From contig NZ_QLYY01000020.1 in the NCBI RefSeq assembly GCF_003350295.1, forward strand, positions 89,596 to 140,883: a stretch of 51,288 nucleotides of DNA, written 5' to 3'. Below, piece by piece: positions 1 to 9,195 of the stretch. A program made the translations under genes and the position numbers. The notes under the pieces are model-generated. The model ran no database searches, was not told where the DNA came from, and saw only the letters and a list, made by a program, of their open reading frames with translations. Position 1 is the first letter of the stretch. Each line of letters begins with the position of its first letter. Origin of the DNA: Vibrio tetraodonis (GTDB lineage Bacteria > Pseudomonadota > Gammaproteobacteria > Enterobacterales > Vibrionaceae).

Positions 1-1
1 A

Positions 2-619
2 GAAGACTGGATACGAGATGCCAGTACTGGGAAAGCTGAAGCTGGAATTAAACTTCATATCAGCCGTGGCGAAGGCGGTCGTGGGTATAGTCCCAACAAA
101 GTTAAGGGCCCCAATGTAATTATCAGCACTTTTGATTTTCCTACTCACTATACAAAGTGGATGACTGAGGGAGTAAAATTAGGTGTGTGTTCCCAGCGCC
201 TTGGTCATAACCCTATGCTCGCAGGTCACAAGCATAACAATCGGCTTGAACAAGTACTACTCAAGTCTGAAATGGATAGCAAAGGTTTTTCTGATGGAAT
301 CGTGCTTGATATTAAAGCTAATGTCATAGAAACCACAATGGCTAATGTTTTTTGGGTTAACCAAGGTGTTGTTTATACGCCAGATCTTACCAACGCTGGC
401 GTAAAAGGAGTGATGCAACGTGTTATCATTGACTCAGCGGCTAAGAAAGGCATAGAGGTGAGTGTAGGGGACTATTCACTTAAAGAGTTGTATGCAGCGG
501 AGGAAGTCTTTATTTCGAACTCTCTTCTTCGTATAGCACCTGTCAAAGCTGTTGGTCCGCAATCCTATGCAAAAGGCTCAGTGACAAAGACTATTCAGGA
601 GATGATTAACCAGTGGTAA
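2..619 (+). CDS. pabC: Aminodeoxychorismate lyase PabC, 5' truncated by the window edge
   Basis: PLP enzyme that splits 4-amino-4-deoxychorismate into p-aminobenzoate and pyruvate in folate synthesis. The reading frame is open from base 2, giving EDWIRDASTGKAEAGIKLHI and then the family motif HISRGEGGRGYSP, so the gene starts upstream of the window and the ATG at 161 is internal. Further fold-type IV aminotransferase signatures follow: KHNNRLEQVLL, the segment ETTMANVFWV and the conserved TPDLTNAGVKGVMQR. About 205 residues of roughly 270 are present. The stop overlaps the GTG start of mltG by 7 bases, so the two are translationally coupled in the conserved pabC-mltG-tmk-holB operon. Similarity to E. 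coli PabC is clear by eye. Confidence 0.93.
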   Translation, partial: EDWIRDASTGKAEAGIKLHISRGEGGRGYSPNKVKGPNVIISTFDFPTHYTKWMTEGVKLGVCSQRLGHNPMLAGHKHNNRLEQVLLKSEMDSKGFSDGIVLDIKANVIETTMANVFWVNQGVVYTPDLTNAGVKGVMQRVIIDSAAKKGIEVSVGDYSLKELYAAEEVFISNSLLRIAPVKAVGPQSYAKGSVTKTIQEMINQW

Positions 620-1629
620 AAAGAATCACCTTATTGTTGTTAAGTGTTGTAGTACTGGCAGGTGCTGGTTATGCCTACTTAACAAAGTATATGGAACAAT
701 ATGTCAACCAAGCACTCATATTGGATCAAGAGCAAATATATACAATTGAGCCAGGTACGAGCTTTAACCAAGTATTATCTGGGCTGACAAAAGAGCAACT
801 GATCGAATCTGATAAACTCACTCCCTTGGTACACCGATTTTACCCGCAAATGGCTGAGATCAAAGCGGGCACTTATCTTCTGATACCGGAAATGACGCTA
901 AAGCAAGCTCTGGAGCTGTTTAACACGGGTAAAGAGCACCAGTTTGCCATCACCTTTGTCGAAGGTTCGACATTTTCTGAATGGCTCGACTCTTTGCAGC
1001 AAGCTCCGCACCTTGACCATAAAGCTCAAGGCATGACAGAGGCTCAAATTGCGCAGAATATAGGTGTAAAACAGAATAAACTGGAAGGCTTGCTGCTAGC
1101 AGAAACCTATCATTACACTGTGGGTACTTCTGATCTCGATATATTAAAGCGGGCAGCCAACAAACTGCAAAAAGTACTGGACGAACAATGGCCTTTACGT
1201 CAGAAAAACCTTCCACTTGATTCACCTTATGAAGCCTTAATCTTAGCTTCAATTATCGAGAAAGAAACCGCAGTAGAATCAGAGCGAGAACGAGTGGCTG
1301 CCGTGTTCGTTAATCGACTTAATAAGCGAATGCGATTACAAACCGATCCGACCGTGATTTATGGTATGGGGGACAAGTACGATGGTAATATTCGCAAGAA
1401 AGATCTGCGAACGCCAACTCCGTACAACACCTATACTATTTTTGGTCTGCCACCTACGCCAATCGCTATGCCGGGGAAAGCATCCATTAAAGCTGCACTT
1501 AACCCAGAAGCGAGTCGCTATCTTTATTTTGTCGCGAGTGGTAATGGTGGGCATGTATTTTCTAAAACATTGGCCGAACATAACCGAGCCGTTCGTGCTT
1601 ATTTAAAACAGTTAAGAAGTAATAAATGA
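613..1629 (+). CDS. mltG: Endolytic murein transglycosylase MltG (YceG)
   Basis: Inner-membrane lytic transglycosylase that cuts nascent peptidoglycan strands and sets glycan length. 338 residues with a GTG start: a single N-terminal membrane segment at about residues 5-22, a LysM-like region, then the YceG catalytic domain. The family motif [10 protein letters not shown] places the catalytic glutamate at residue 216 (E218 in E. coli MltG), followed by [20 protein letters not shown] and YGMGDKYDG. The start overlaps the end of pabC and the stop overlaps the tmk start (ATGA), so it sits in a compact operon. Length and motifs match the family, so the call is firm. Confidence 0.95.
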   Translation: MVKRITLLLLSVVVLAGAGYAYLTKYMEQYVNQALILDQEQIYTIEPGTSFNQVLSGLTKEQLIESDKLTPLVHRFYPQMAEIKAGTYLLIPEMTLKQALELFNTGKEHQFAITFVEGSTFSEWLDSLQQAPHLDHKAQGMTEAQIAQNIGVKQNKLEGLLLAETYHYTVGTSDLDILKRAANKLQKVLDEQWPLRQKNLPLDSPYEALILASIIEKETAVESERERVAAVFVNRLNKRMRLQTDPTVIYGMGDKYDGNIRKKDLRTPTPYNTYTIFGLPPTPIAMPGKASIKAALNPEASRYLYFVASGNGGHVFSKTLAEHNRAVRAYLKQLRSNK

Positions 1630-2261
1630 ACAAAGCTAAATTCATAGTTGTCGAAGGTCTAGAAGGCGCAGGAAAAAGTACAGCGATTAAGACAGTACTT
1701 GAGACACTTGAGAATGCAGGAATAAAGAACATTCAATCAACACGAGAGCCAGGTGGTACAGCATTAGCAGAACAACTGCGCACTTTGGTCAAACAAGACC
1801 ATGAAGGCGAATCACTTCAAGATATGACTGAACTTTTGCTTATGTATGCTGCTCGTGTTCAGTTAGTTGAAAATGTGATTAAGCCTGCCTTGGCTTGTGG
1901 TGATTGGGTGGTTGGTGACAGACATGATATGTCTTCTCAAGCCTATCAAGGTGGAGGACGACAGCTTTCACATAAGATACTGCAAGATCTTAAGCAAACA
2001 ACGCTGGGTGACTTTAAACCCGATTTGACCATTTATCTTGATATTGACCCCAAGCTTGGTCTCTCTAGAGCGAGAGGCCGAGGTGAGCTAGATCGGATTG
2101 AAAAGATGGACATGAGTTTCTTCGAGCGCACAAGAGAGCGTTATCTCGAATTAGCTTCTAGTGATGACAAGGTAGTCACCATCAATGCGAATCAAAGCAT
2201 TGATGCTGTTGCCAGTGATATACAAAGTCAACTTAGAAAATGGTTAAAACGGCATCAATGA
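1626..2261 (+). CDS. tmk: Thymidylate kinase
   Basis: Phosphorylates dTMP to dTDP with ATP, the last dedicated step towards dTTP. 211 residues. The P-loop GLEGAGKST is at residues 10-18, the substrate-binding TREPGGT follows at about 40, the DRH motif lies in [16 protein letters not shown], and the LID region has [12 protein letters not shown], as in E. coli Tmk. Start and stop overlap mltG and holB by 4 bases each, the usual order in gammaproteobacteria. No oddities were seen. Confidence 0.96.
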   Translation: MNKAKFIVVEGLEGAGKSTAIKTVLETLENAGIKNIQSTREPGGTALAEQLRTLVKQDHEGESLQDMTELLLMYAARVQLVENVIKPALACGDWVVGDRHDMSSQAYQGGGRQLSHKILQDLKQTTLGDFKPDLTIYLDIDPKLGLSRARGRGELDRIEKMDMSFFERTRERYLELASSDDKVVTINANQSIDAVASDIQSQLRKWLKRHQ

Positions 2262-3220
2262 TATCCACGTACCCATGGTTAAGTAGCCTTTGGAAGGAAT
2301 GGCAGTCTAGCCTAGAGCAGGACACCTTTCCCAATGCGGTTTTGCTGAGTTCTCATCTAGGTTTGGCTACTGAAGCGTTGATCTCGTCATTTGCTCAAGC
2401 TTTGATGTGTAGCAACTATGCTAGTGAAGCGTGCGGTATTTGTCATAGTTGCCAATTAATGCAGGCAAGCAACCACCCCGACTATCATCTTATTAAGCCG
2501 GAGAAAAGTGCTAAATCAATCAGTGTGGACCAAATTCGAGGTTGTAATCGATTAGCGCAGGAATCATCTCAGCTATCTGGAAAGCGTATCTTTATCATCG
2601 AACCAGCCGAGGCAATGACAGAATCTGCCGCAAATGCGCTTTTAAAGACTCTTGAAGAGCCCTCGGGTACCTGTATGTTCTTACTTATCTCGTATCAGCC
2701 ACACCGGTTGCTGCCGACGGTGAGTAGCCGATGTCAAAGGTGGCAAGTGACTAAACCTTCGGCGCACCAAGTCGCTGATTGGTTGAGTGATAAAGTGTCA
2801 GTGAATATCCCTCCTCATATCGCACATGTCAACGGTAATGCGCCCACCACTATTCAGTTATTTTTGGATAAAGGACAAGAAGCGCTTTATCAGCAAATAG
2901 AATTAGGTCTATTGGATGTGCTTAAGAATCGTGGTGATATGATCGCTTTGGCCAAGCAACTCGCTAGCTCTCACGAAGAGTCTTTGAATTGGATGTGGTA
3001 CATACTCACTGACGCACAGAAGCTTCATTTTGGACTCGATGCACCATACTTTTCCCCCATTGCAAAAGAGCTTATACACTACTTGAGCTATGAGAAGCTC
3101 TTTCAACAAACAGAAAATTTGAGCAATTTAACAGAGCAACTTAGAGAATACTCAGGGCTTAATAGTGAATTACTAATTCTGGATTGGTTAATCAAGTTTA
3201 ACGAGGAAGTATGTTCATAG
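2258..3220 (+). CDS. holB: DNA polymerase III delta-prime subunit HolB
   Basis: Clamp-loader subunit that helps load the beta sliding clamp during replication. The frame is open from an ATG at 2240, but the ATG at 2258 forms an ATGA overlap with the tmk stop and gives the family-typical start MISTYPWL, so 2258 is preferred (320 residues). A zinc module with spacing C-x8-C-x2-C-x2-C precedes [12 protein letters not shown], as in E. coli delta prime. The sensor region [20 protein letters not shown] is also present. It lies between tmk and tatD and overlaps the tatD start by 10 bases. Confidence 0.94.
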   Translation: MISTYPWLSSLWKEWQSSLEQDTFPNAVLLSSHLGLATEALISSFAQALMCSNYASEACGICHSCQLMQASNHPDYHLIKPEKSAKSISVDQIRGCNRLAQESSQLSGKRIFIIEPAEAMTESAANALLKTLEEPSGTCMFLLISYQPHRLLPTVSSRCQRWQVTKPSAHQVADWLSDKVSVNIPPHIAHVNGNAPTTIQLFLDKGQEALYQQIELGLLDVLKNRGDMIALAKQLASSHEESLNWMWYILTDAQKLHFGLDAPYFSPIAKELIHYLSYEKLFQQTENLSNLTEQLREYSGLNSELLILDWLIKFNEEVCS

Positions 3221-3996
3221 ATTCTCACTGTCACCTAGATAAATTGGATTACAGTAACCTGCATTCAGGGATTGATGAGGTAATTGAAAAGGCAAAAGCA
3301 TCGAATGTCACTGACATTCTCTCAGTAGGGGTAACCTTGGATGCCTTTCCTCATATGATGGAATTAATTCAACCTTTTGATAATGTCTATGCTTCATGCG
3401 GTATCCACCCCCTTGATGTTGGGAGTGAATTTTCATTAGAGCGTCTTTATACATTTGCATCGCATTCTAGAGTCGTCGCAATTGGTGAAACTGGTCTTGA
3501 TTATCACTACCAAGCTGAAACTAAGAATTTGCAAAAGCTACGCTTCGAGCAACATGTGGAACTGGCGGTAGAGATAGATAAGCCACTAATCATCCATACT
3601 CGGCAAGCGAGACAAGATACTTTGGATATTTTGCGAGCGGGTAACGCAGAAAAATGCCAAGGTGTGATTCACTGTTTTACTGAAGATTTAGCTTTTGCCA
3701 AAGCAGCGTTAGATTTGGGCTTTTATATTTCAATCTCAGGTATTGTCACCTTCAAACAGGCTACCGAATTGAAAGAGGTTGTCAAAGCGCTTCCGTTGGA
3801 GTGTTTATTAATAGAGACGGACTCCCCGTATCTAGCGCCGGTCCCTCATCGCGGAAAACAAAATCAACCAGCTTACGTTGCGGAAGTGGCTTCTTATATA
3901 GCTCAGCTAAAAGGAGTGTCAGTCGCTGAAGTTGGACTTAAAACCAGCAAAAACTTCCGAAATCTTTTTTTTCGTCAAAAAAATAGTTGTGAGTAA
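3211..3996 (+). CDS. TatD-family metal-dependent deoxyribonuclease (YcfH type)
   Basis: TIM-barrel metallohydrolase of the TatD family, with nuclease activity in characterised members. 261 residues. Metal-binding motifs in order: DSHCHLDK at the N-terminus, AIGETGLDYHY, PLIIHTRQA, GVIHCFTED and ETDSPYLAPVPHRGK near the C-terminus. The ATG at 3211 is preceded by GAGGAA and overlaps holB by 10 bases. In E. coli the paralogue in this position is ycfH, also just upstream of ptsG, which supports the assignment as the YcfH-type copy. The substrate in the cell is not known. Confidence 0.9.
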   Translation: MFIDSHCHLDKLDYSNLHSGIDEVIEKAKASNVTDILSVGVTLDAFPHMMELIQPFDNVYASCGIHPLDVGSEFSLERLYTFASHSRVVAIGETGLDYHYQAETKNLQKLRFEQHVELAVEIDKPLIIHTRQARQDTLDILRAGNAEKCQGVIHCFTEDLAFAKAALDLGFYISISGIVTFKQATELKEVVKALPLECLLIETDSPYLAPVPHRGKQNQPAYVAEVASYIAQLKGVSVAEVGLKTSKNFRNLFFRQKNSCE

Positions 3997-4107
3997 AAAA
4001 AGACCGAAAGATCACTTTTCTATGCTAAACGTCACGATAATGAGAAATATCACGCTTGTTTACTAAAAGCGTTGAACTTGTGGGGTTAACATGGGTTAAA
4101 TGTAATT

Positions 4108-4126
4108 TTGTTACGTGAAATAACAA
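4108..4126. promoter_or_regulatory. Perfect inverted repeat upstream of ptsG
   Basis: TTGTTA and TAACAA separated by 7 bases, a perfect 6-base inverted repeat about 300 bases before the ptsG start. It could be an operator for an unidentified regulator. The arms are short enough that chance is possible. Confidence 0.3.
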
Positions 4127-4137
4127 GGTGCATGATT

Positions 4138-4158
4138 TTATTTTTACTGTAAAATTAA
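4138..4158. promoter_or_regulatory. Candidate Mlc/NagC-type (ROK) operator for ptsG
   Basis: A 21-base near-palindrome: left arm TTATTTTTAC, centre T, right arm GTAAAATTAA, with 9 of 10 positions complementary. The AT-rich TTATTTT...AAAATTAA layout resembles known Mlc/NagC boxes. It lies 264 bases before ptsG, a gene that Mlc represses in E. coli, and an Mlc homologue is encoded at 12333-13550. Binding is inferred. Confidence 0.5.
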
Positions 4159-4421
4159 TGTTATCACTATTTAATTTATTATATTTCAATGCTTTATGAT
4201 ATTGTTTGTAGTAAATCCCCCCTTTTTAGACTGTGATCTATCTATTAGTTTGAAACTTATTTTCGTAAGCGGCTAGAAAGTTTGTTTACCATCAATATAT
4301 ATTTAGAGCCGGAAAATATACTGTCATATGTGGTTACATTTTCCACGGGTGCTAACATTTAAGGCTGCGGGGGTGTGCCGTTAGAACCCAAGAATTCTTA
4401 TAATTTTTCAGGAGCATATAT

Positions 4422-5918
4422 ATGTTTAAGAATCTTTTTGCTAACCTGCAAAAAGTGGGTAAGGCTCTGATGCTTCCAGTATCAGTTTTACCTGTTGCAG
4501 GTATCCTGCTTGGGGTTGGTGCAGCCAATCTAAGCTTTATTCCAGAGATTGTTTCGAATCTTATGGCACAAGCGGGTGGCTCTGTATTTGGCCAGATGGC
4601 ATTATTATTTGCAGTCGGTGTTGCACTTGGCTTTACCAATAACGATGGCGTTGCGGGTCTAGCGGCTATTGTTGGTTATGGCATTATGACAGCTACACTA
4701 GGAGCGCTTGCTCAGTTAGATGTAGAATCTGCCAAAGCAGCGGCACTTGCAGCTGGAAACGTGTTAGATGACAAAGCAATTGGTTTGATTTCAAAACGTT
4801 ATGAAACTGGCGTTCTTGGCGGTATCTTAGTTGGTGGTATTGCAGCTTGGTCCTTTAATCGTTTCTTTAAAATTCAGCTTCCAGAATATCTGGGCTTCTT
4901 TGCTGGCAAGCGTGCCGTTCCAATTATTACGGGCTTCCTAGCTATTGCACTAGCACTTATTCTGTCAGTGATCTGGCCACCTGTCGCTGCTGTTATGCAG
5001 TCATTCTCCGATTGGTCAGCACACCAAAACCCACAGGTAGCTTTTGGTATTTATGGCATCGTAGAGCGTTCTTTAATCCCATTTGGTTTGCATCACGTTT
5101 GGAACGTACCTTTCTTCTTTGAAGCTGGATCTTGTGTAAATGCAGCTGGTGAACCTCAAACTGGTGTTCTTACCTGTTACTTGGTGGCTGATGATGCATC
5201 TCGTATTGCTGGTAATGGTTTTGGACAGCTGGCTGGTGGTTACATGTTTAAGATGTTTGGTCTACCCGCTGCAGCCATTGCTATTGCTCATTCTGCTAAA
5301 CCAGAGAACCGAGCAAAGGTTATGGGTATTATGGCATCAGCGGCATTGACGTCATTCCTGACAGGTATCACTGAGCCAATTGAGTTCTCATTCCTATTTG
5401 TTGCTCCAGTCTTATATGGTATCCACGCTTTGCTAGCGGGTTCAGCCTACGTTGTAGCAAACACTCTTGGTTTTGTGCACGGTACGTCTTTCTCACATGG
5501 TCTAATCGATTTCCTTGTTCTTTCAGGTAATGCTCAGAAAGTTGGCCTGATGGTAGCAACAGGTATTGTTTATGCGGTTATCTACTACGTTGTATTCCGT
5601 GTTGTGATCAAGGCATTGGATCTGAAGACTCCAGGACGTGAAGAAGAGTCACTCGAAGAAGCGGTAACATCTGGCTCTGAACTTGCTGGTGAGCTTGTTG
5701 CAGCCTTTGGTGGTAAAGCTAACATCACAGGCTTAGATGCATGTATAACTCGCTTACGTGTTGCAGTAGCAGACGCAGAAGCAGTCGATCAAGACAAACT
5801 AAAACAGCTTGGCGCAGCCGGTGTTGTTGTGGTTGCTGGTGGTGTTCAAGCAATATTTGGCACTAAGTCAGATAACCTTAAAACAGAAATGGATGAGTGG
5901 ATCCGTAACAACGGCTAA
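4422..5918 (+). CDS. ptsG: Glucose-specific PTS permease, EIICB
   Basis: Imports and phosphorylates glucose, taking phosphate from EIIA-Glc. 498 residues, somewhat longer than the 477 of E. coli. An N-terminal EIIC membrane domain (about residues 1-390) begins with [19 protein letters not shown] and contains the signature [20 protein letters not shown] linker leads to the C-terminal EIIB domain, where the phosphorylated cysteine is residue 441 in [11 protein letters not shown]. The gene stands alone, with a long regulatory region upstream and a strong terminator downstream. The EIICB order without EIIA and the sequence near the cysteine favour PtsG over NagE or MalX. Confidence 0.94.
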   Translation: MFKNLFANLQKVGKALMLPVSVLPVAGILLGVGAANLSFIPEIVSNLMAQAGGSVFGQMALLFAVGVALGFTNNDGVAGLAAIVGYGIMTATLGALAQLDVESAKAAALAAGNVLDDKAIGLISKRYETGVLGGILVGGIAAWSFNRFFKIQLPEYLGFFAGKRAVPIITGFLAIALALILSVIWPPVAAVMQSFSDWSAHQNPQVAFGIYGIVERSLIPFGLHHVWNVPFFFEAGSCVNAAGEPQTGVLTCYLVADDASRIAGNGFGQLAGGYMFKMFGLPAAAIAIAHSAKPENRAKVMGIMASAALTSFLTGITEPIEFSFLFVAPVLYGIHALLAGSAYVVANTLGFVHGTSFSHGLIDFLVLSGNAQKVGLMVATGIVYAVIYYVVFRVVIKALDLKTPGREEESLEEAVTSGSELAGELVAAFGGKANITGLDACITRLRVAVADAEAVDQDKLKQLGAAGVVVVAGGVQAIFGTKSDNLKTEMDEWIRNNG

Positions 5919-5939
5919 TTCCCATAAATCTAGCTAGAG

Positions 5940-5966
5940 AAAGGAGGCATGAGCCTCCTTTTTTTG
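5940..5966 (+). terminator. Rho-independent terminator of ptsG
   Basis: Stem AAGGAGGC (5941-5948) pairs with GCCTCCTT (5953-5960) around the loop ATGA, followed by a T run to 5965. It starts about 20 bases after the ptsG stop. Confidence 0.9.
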
Positions 5967-6083
5967 TGGACTCAGCTTGATAAAAACTATCAGATTTATC
6001 ACTTACCCTAACTTTGACCTGACATACAGTTGCTTCTTATCTGTAGATTTGAACGCTGTTTTATTAGGTTAGAGTACAGAGTA

Positions 6084-6509
6084 ATGAAGATACATAATTT
6101 AGCCAGAGCCGCTTTGTTCGGCTCTATTTTAGTTACAAGTGCGACGGTGCTAGCTGAAGATGAAAGCGGTCATCAGTGGTCGGCAGGCATGGCATTCGAT
6201 CAAGACTTGAGTGCAGTTGTTGAATTGGATGATAAGTATCGCCTTACTTTAGGTAATGATGGTGCTGCTTTCGATTACATATTTGCTAGGGGAAAATTTG
6301 ATGCGGATGTACCTTTTACCTGGTATGTTGGTGCGGGGGCTTGGAGTGAGTGGGACCATGATGAGTTTGGAGCTCGAGTTCCTCTTGGTGTGAACTGGAA
6401 TTTCCATAAAAACTGGGACATGTACGGACAAGTCCATCCAGAACTCGACTTACATGGTGGCGCAGAATTACAGATTGGTGGAGCACTTGGCGTTAAGTAT
6501 ACATTCTAG
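6084..6509 (+). CDS. Small exported protein of unknown function, possibly a short beta-barrel
   Basis: 141 residues from the ATG at 6084. An in-frame start 18 codons upstream (6030) would put residues with no signal-peptide character first, so 6084 is preferred. Residues 1-24 form a classical signal peptide (basic start MKIHNLARAALFG, hydrophobic core, TVLA cleavage site before EDES). The mature part alternates polar and hydrophobic residues, has many Gly, Trp and Tyr, and ends in VKYTF with a terminal Phe, which is typical of outer-membrane beta-strands. I do not recognise the family. At about 117 mature residues it would make at most a small barrel, or a soluble beta-rich periplasmic protein. 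A strong palindromic terminator follows. Confidence 0.7.
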   Translation: MKIHNLARAALFGSILVTSATVLAEDESGHQWSAGMAFDQDLSAVVELDDKYRLTLGNDGAAFDYIFARGKFDADVPFTWYVGAGAWSEWDHDEFGARVPLGVNWNFHKNWDMYGQVHPELDLHGGAELQIGGALGVKYTF

Positions 6510-6517
6510 CTCATCCG

Positions 6518-6547
6518 AAAATGCCGACATAGCTATGTCGGCATTTT
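6518..6547. terminator. Bidirectional terminator between convergent genes
   Basis: Perfect palindrome: arm AAAATGCCGACATAG pairs with CTATGTCGGCATTTT, flanked by A and T runs. It can end both the plus-strand gene at 6084 and the minus-strand transporter operon ending at 6563. Confidence 0.85.
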
Positions 6548-6562
6548 TAATTAGAAAGGAAC

Positions 6563-6664
6563 TTATGACTCTTTCTTATTCATTGCTCTTATCATACAAA
6601 TGGCGGCGCCACCCCAAGTAAGCCCTAGTCCCAACACCATCATAATAATTGCTCCAGTTGTCAT
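6563..6664 (-). CDS. MetS-like small membrane subunit of an NSS transporter
   Basis: 33 residues. It starts MTTGAIIMMVLGLGLTWGG, forms a single hydrophobic helix and ends in a charged tail RAMNKKES. Its ATG overlaps the stop of the NSS transporter as ATGA, so it is the second gene of a two-gene unit. In Corynebacterium, MetS is a small membrane protein that MetP, an NSS-family methionine/alanine importer, needs for function. Length, helix-plus-charged-tail form and position match such partners. The match is from memory, and the substrate is not known. A palindromic terminator lies just beyond its stop. Confidence 0.75.
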   Translation of the reverse strand: MTTGAIIMMVLGLGLTWGGAAICMIRAMNKKES

Positions 6665-8127
6665 AGAGATTCCTCTTGTTTATTTGTCGCATTAATTAAA
6701 ACACCAATAACAAATAGCGCTGCTATCATTGCCCAGCCTAAAGTTAGATCATAGTCACCATAACCTTCGGTAAATAGTGTGTGTAGCTTGGTTGCTAGGA
6801 TAATGGCGAGCATTATTGGGGTTATGAACTTAAGACAGACGATAAACCAAGTCCCGATTGAAAAATCCGAGATATCATTGGCGTATTGACGTACATCAGC
6901 CACCCTATTTAAAATCCATGCCATCAATACAATTTCCACTAATCCACCAGCCATAATTCCAACATTGTTGGCAAAATGGTCAACCAGATCAAGAAGGAGC
7001 AACCCGCCATTGGTTGCAAAAGCCATCGATACAATGACGCCAGTGCCTATGACTATTGTTGCGGCTTTTTTTCGGCTCCAGTTCAACTTGTCCATTATGG
7101 CGGAGGTCACGGCTTCCATAATTGAAATATGCGAGCTCAGTCCAGCGACAACAAGAGCAAAGAAAAACAAAGGCCCTAGGATATAAGGTGCAGGTAGTAG
7201 ATTGATTGCGGCGGGTAGAGTGACAAATGCCAGACCAACCCCTGCTGAAACGACATCAGTAAGAGGCTTTCCTTGCTCGAAAGCCATGTAGCCCAGCACT
7301 GAAAAGATCATAATACTGGCTAAAATTGAGAATCCACAGTTGATGAGGACAGTCATAAAGGCATTATTGGTAATATCTGATTTCTCAGGCAAGTAACTGG
7401 AGTAGGCGAGCATGATGGCAAACCCGATACTCAGGGTGAAAAATATCTGCCCGTAAGCCGCTGCCCAAACCTTTACGTCCCATATCTTACTGAAGTCAGG
7501 CTCGAACATGTAGTTTATGCCGTTGAGTGCCCCTGGTAGAAAAACCATTCGAGCGATAAGCAGCACAACCATAATAAAGAGGATTGGCATCATAATTTTT
7601 GAGGCGCGTTCTATACCAGATTTCACGCCCCCAACAATAGCCGCATATGTAATAGCCCAAGCAATTCCCATAGCGGCGGCTATTTTCCATTGGATGCTAC
7701 CTAAGTTAGTTGGAGAGTTGTCACCCAGTGCTAAGTACTCTTTAAAAAAGAAAGCATTAGTGTCGCTTCCCCAGCTTTGATCAAAAGACATACTAAAATA
7801 AGAAATAGCCCAACCAATGACGGCTACGTAGTACACGGCTATAACTGCGGCAACCCCTACTTGAAACCATCCGAGCCATTCAAACTTAGAGTGAATTTTA
7901 GCAAGGGTTCGAGGTGCACTGCCTCGGTATTTTTGCCCCATACTGAACTCGAGTATCATGAAGGGGATGCCTGCTGTGATCATGGCAAAAAGGTAGGGTA
8001 TAAAAAAAGCACCACCACCGTTATCATAAGCCATGTATGGGAAACGCCATATGTTTCCCAACCCGATCGCCGACCCAACCGCGGCTAAAATAAAGCCAGC
8101 TCGGGATCCCCACTGTTCTCTTTTCAT
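6661..8127 (-). CDS. Sodium-dependent transporter of the neurotransmitter:sodium symporter (NSS) family
   Basis: Inner-membrane Na+-coupled symporter of the LeuT fold, probably for an amino acid. 488 residues. Family signature in TM1: REQWGSRAGFILAAVGSAIG followed by LGNIWRFPYM, then the Gly-rich NGGGAFFIPYL. About 11-12 hydrophobic helices can be seen, ending at about residue 480 before NKQEESL. AGGAG precedes the ATG. It is translationally coupled to the 33-residue MetS-like subunit downstream, which argues for the MetP/MetS subgroup. The specific substrate cannot be read from the sequence. Confidence 0.9.
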   Translation of the reverse strand: MKREQWGSRAGFILAAVGSAIGLGNIWRFPYMAYDNGGGAFFIPYLFAMITAGIPFMILEFSMGQKYRGSAPRTLAKIHSKFEWLGWFQVGVAAVIAVYYVAVIGWAISYFSMSFDQSWGSDTNAFFFKEYLALGDNSPTNLGSIQWKIAAAMGIAWAITYAAIVGGVKSGIERASKIMMPILFIMVVLLIARMVFLPGALNGINYMFEPDFSKIWDVKVWAAAYGQIFFTLSIGFAIMLAYSSYLPEKSDITNNAFMTVLINCGFSILASIMIFSVLGYMAFEQGKPLTDVVSAGVGLAFVTLPAAINLLPAPYILGPLFFFALVVAGLSSHISIMEAVTSAIMDKLNWSRKKAATIVIGTGVIVSMAFATNGGLLLLDLVDHFANNVGIMAGGLVEIVLMAWILNRVADVRQYANDISDFSIGTWFIVCLKFITPIMLAIILATKLHTLFTEGYGDYDLTLGWAMIAALFVIGVLINATNKQEESL

Positions 8128-8601
8128 ATATAGGACTCCTGTAAATCCAATATCCCATAGATAAAGCGACGCAAATGATGCGTTAGCTGAACGTTAGCTT
8201 GCCGCACCCAGTACATAAAAGTGGATATGCCTTTATAGATGGCATTTATAATAAAAACTCACTTCTAATAAATAACAATAAAGCCATTTGTACTGTTAAA
8301 GTCACCTTATGCTAGGTTTTTATGCTTTTTTTTGGATGTGTGTTTATCAAAACTGAAATAATCAGCTTTATGTAATAAAAAGATTAACTACTAAAATGAC
8401 TTAACGCAATAGTATAGATGTGTAAAAAGTAATTTAAGATCTTGCAGTTAAATTAAAATAGGTAAGTGAGTATGAAAATTGAGCGTAGTATGTGATATAC
8501 GATAGGTTAGAGCTGGCAGTTACCAATACAAACCTCGGAAGTCACCATTATGAAAAGGATAGTTTGACCTCAGCTGAAACCCTTATGGAGATTTGCTAAG
8601 G
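8128..8601. other. Gene-free stretch, 474 bases
   Basis: AT-rich spacer between two minus-strand genes, so it should hold the promoter of the NSS transporter and the 3' end of the unit from 9195. An imperfect 9-base inverted repeat (GACCTCAGC at 8566-8574 with GCTAAGGTC at 8595-8603) touches the stop of the upstream gene and could be a weak terminator. No convincing ORF or RNA gene was seen. Confidence 0.5.
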
Positions 8602-9195
8602 TCAGAAATTCCAAGTAAGCCCCAAATTGGCAGCAAACTGATTCATCCAATCTGTTTTGAATTTAATAATACAGTTATCGGATTCTGAAGCAGATAAGTT
8701 ACATATACCACTGGTATCGTTATCAACCACGGTCCCCAGCCAGCGCAGCTGAGTATTTAGAGCTAAGTTATCGTGAAAACGGTACTCAAACCCGCCGAAA
8801 ATACTGGCTGAGAATCCCAACTCATCGTCAACCCAATCCGCGTCTATATACGACGCACCTAATCCAATACCCAAATAAAATGAGACTTCTTCTTCTGTCG
8901 GGTAGTAGACGCTACTTTGAAATTGGAGATAGTGTATGTTTGATTCTAAGTTGATATCGTCGACGTTTGTGCCTTGATTAGAGTAGAAAAGCCCAATTCT
9001 TCCGTCTTGTAAGTCAATCTCTCCGGTAATGGCATAACTGGCTGAGCCTTCCAAGTCATAAATCATCTCATTTTGGGCAATGACTTTTCCACCTCCTGTG
9101 TATCCTATCCAAGGAGTTAGATAGACATCAGCCCAAACGGAAGTCGACAATAAGGTAATTATTATGTGAAGAAAATATTTAATCTTGTTGCTCAT
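8602..9195 (-). CDS. Outer-membrane beta-barrel-like protein, unknown function
   Basis: 197 residues from the ATG at 9195, chosen because AGGGA lies 8-9 bases upstream and because it gives a normal signal peptide (MSNKIKYFLHIIITLL, cleavage after VWA before DVYLTPW). The open frame reaches 21 bases further upstream. The mature protein alternates short beta-strands with acidic loops: LGIGLGASYIDADWVDDEL, GGFEYRFHDNLALNTQLRWL, and the C-terminal strand AANLGLTWNF ending in Phe. This fits an 8-stranded OmpX/OmpW-like barrel. Two cysteines (in GICNL and DNCI) could form a disulfide in one loop. No specific family is recognised. Confidence 0.75.
   Translation of the reverse strand: MSNKIKYFLHIIITLLSTSVWADVYLTPWIGYTGGGKVIAQNEMIYDLEGSASYAITGEIDLQDGRIGLFYSNQGTNVDDINLESNIHYLQFQSSVYYPTEEEVSFYLGIGLGASYIDADWVDDELGFSASIFGGFEYRFHDNLALNTQLRWLGTVVDNDTSGICNLSASESDNCIIKFKTDWMNQFAANLGLTWNF

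Larger units (their letters stand above)
3997..4421 (+). promoter_or_regulatory. ptsG upstream region (425 bases, no gene)
   Basis: AT-rich non-coding stretch between tatD and ptsG. It holds two inverted repeats listed separately (4108-4126 and 4138-4158). A GC-richer leader lies at about 4345-4385, and the sequence CAGGAG ahead of the ptsG ATG serves as ribosome binding site. A TGTGATC at about 4232 is half of a CRP-like site, but the other half is poor. I could not fix a -35/-10 pair with confidence. Confidence 0.5.

Noticed and set aside
950..1252. 100-codon open frame antisense to mltG
   Set aside because: Fully inside mltG in another frame, with no ribosome binding site or recognisable protein character.
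4225..4245. TGTGATC half-site as a CRP box for ptsG
   Set aside because: The second half (TATTAG) does not match TCACA, so support is too weak for a feature.
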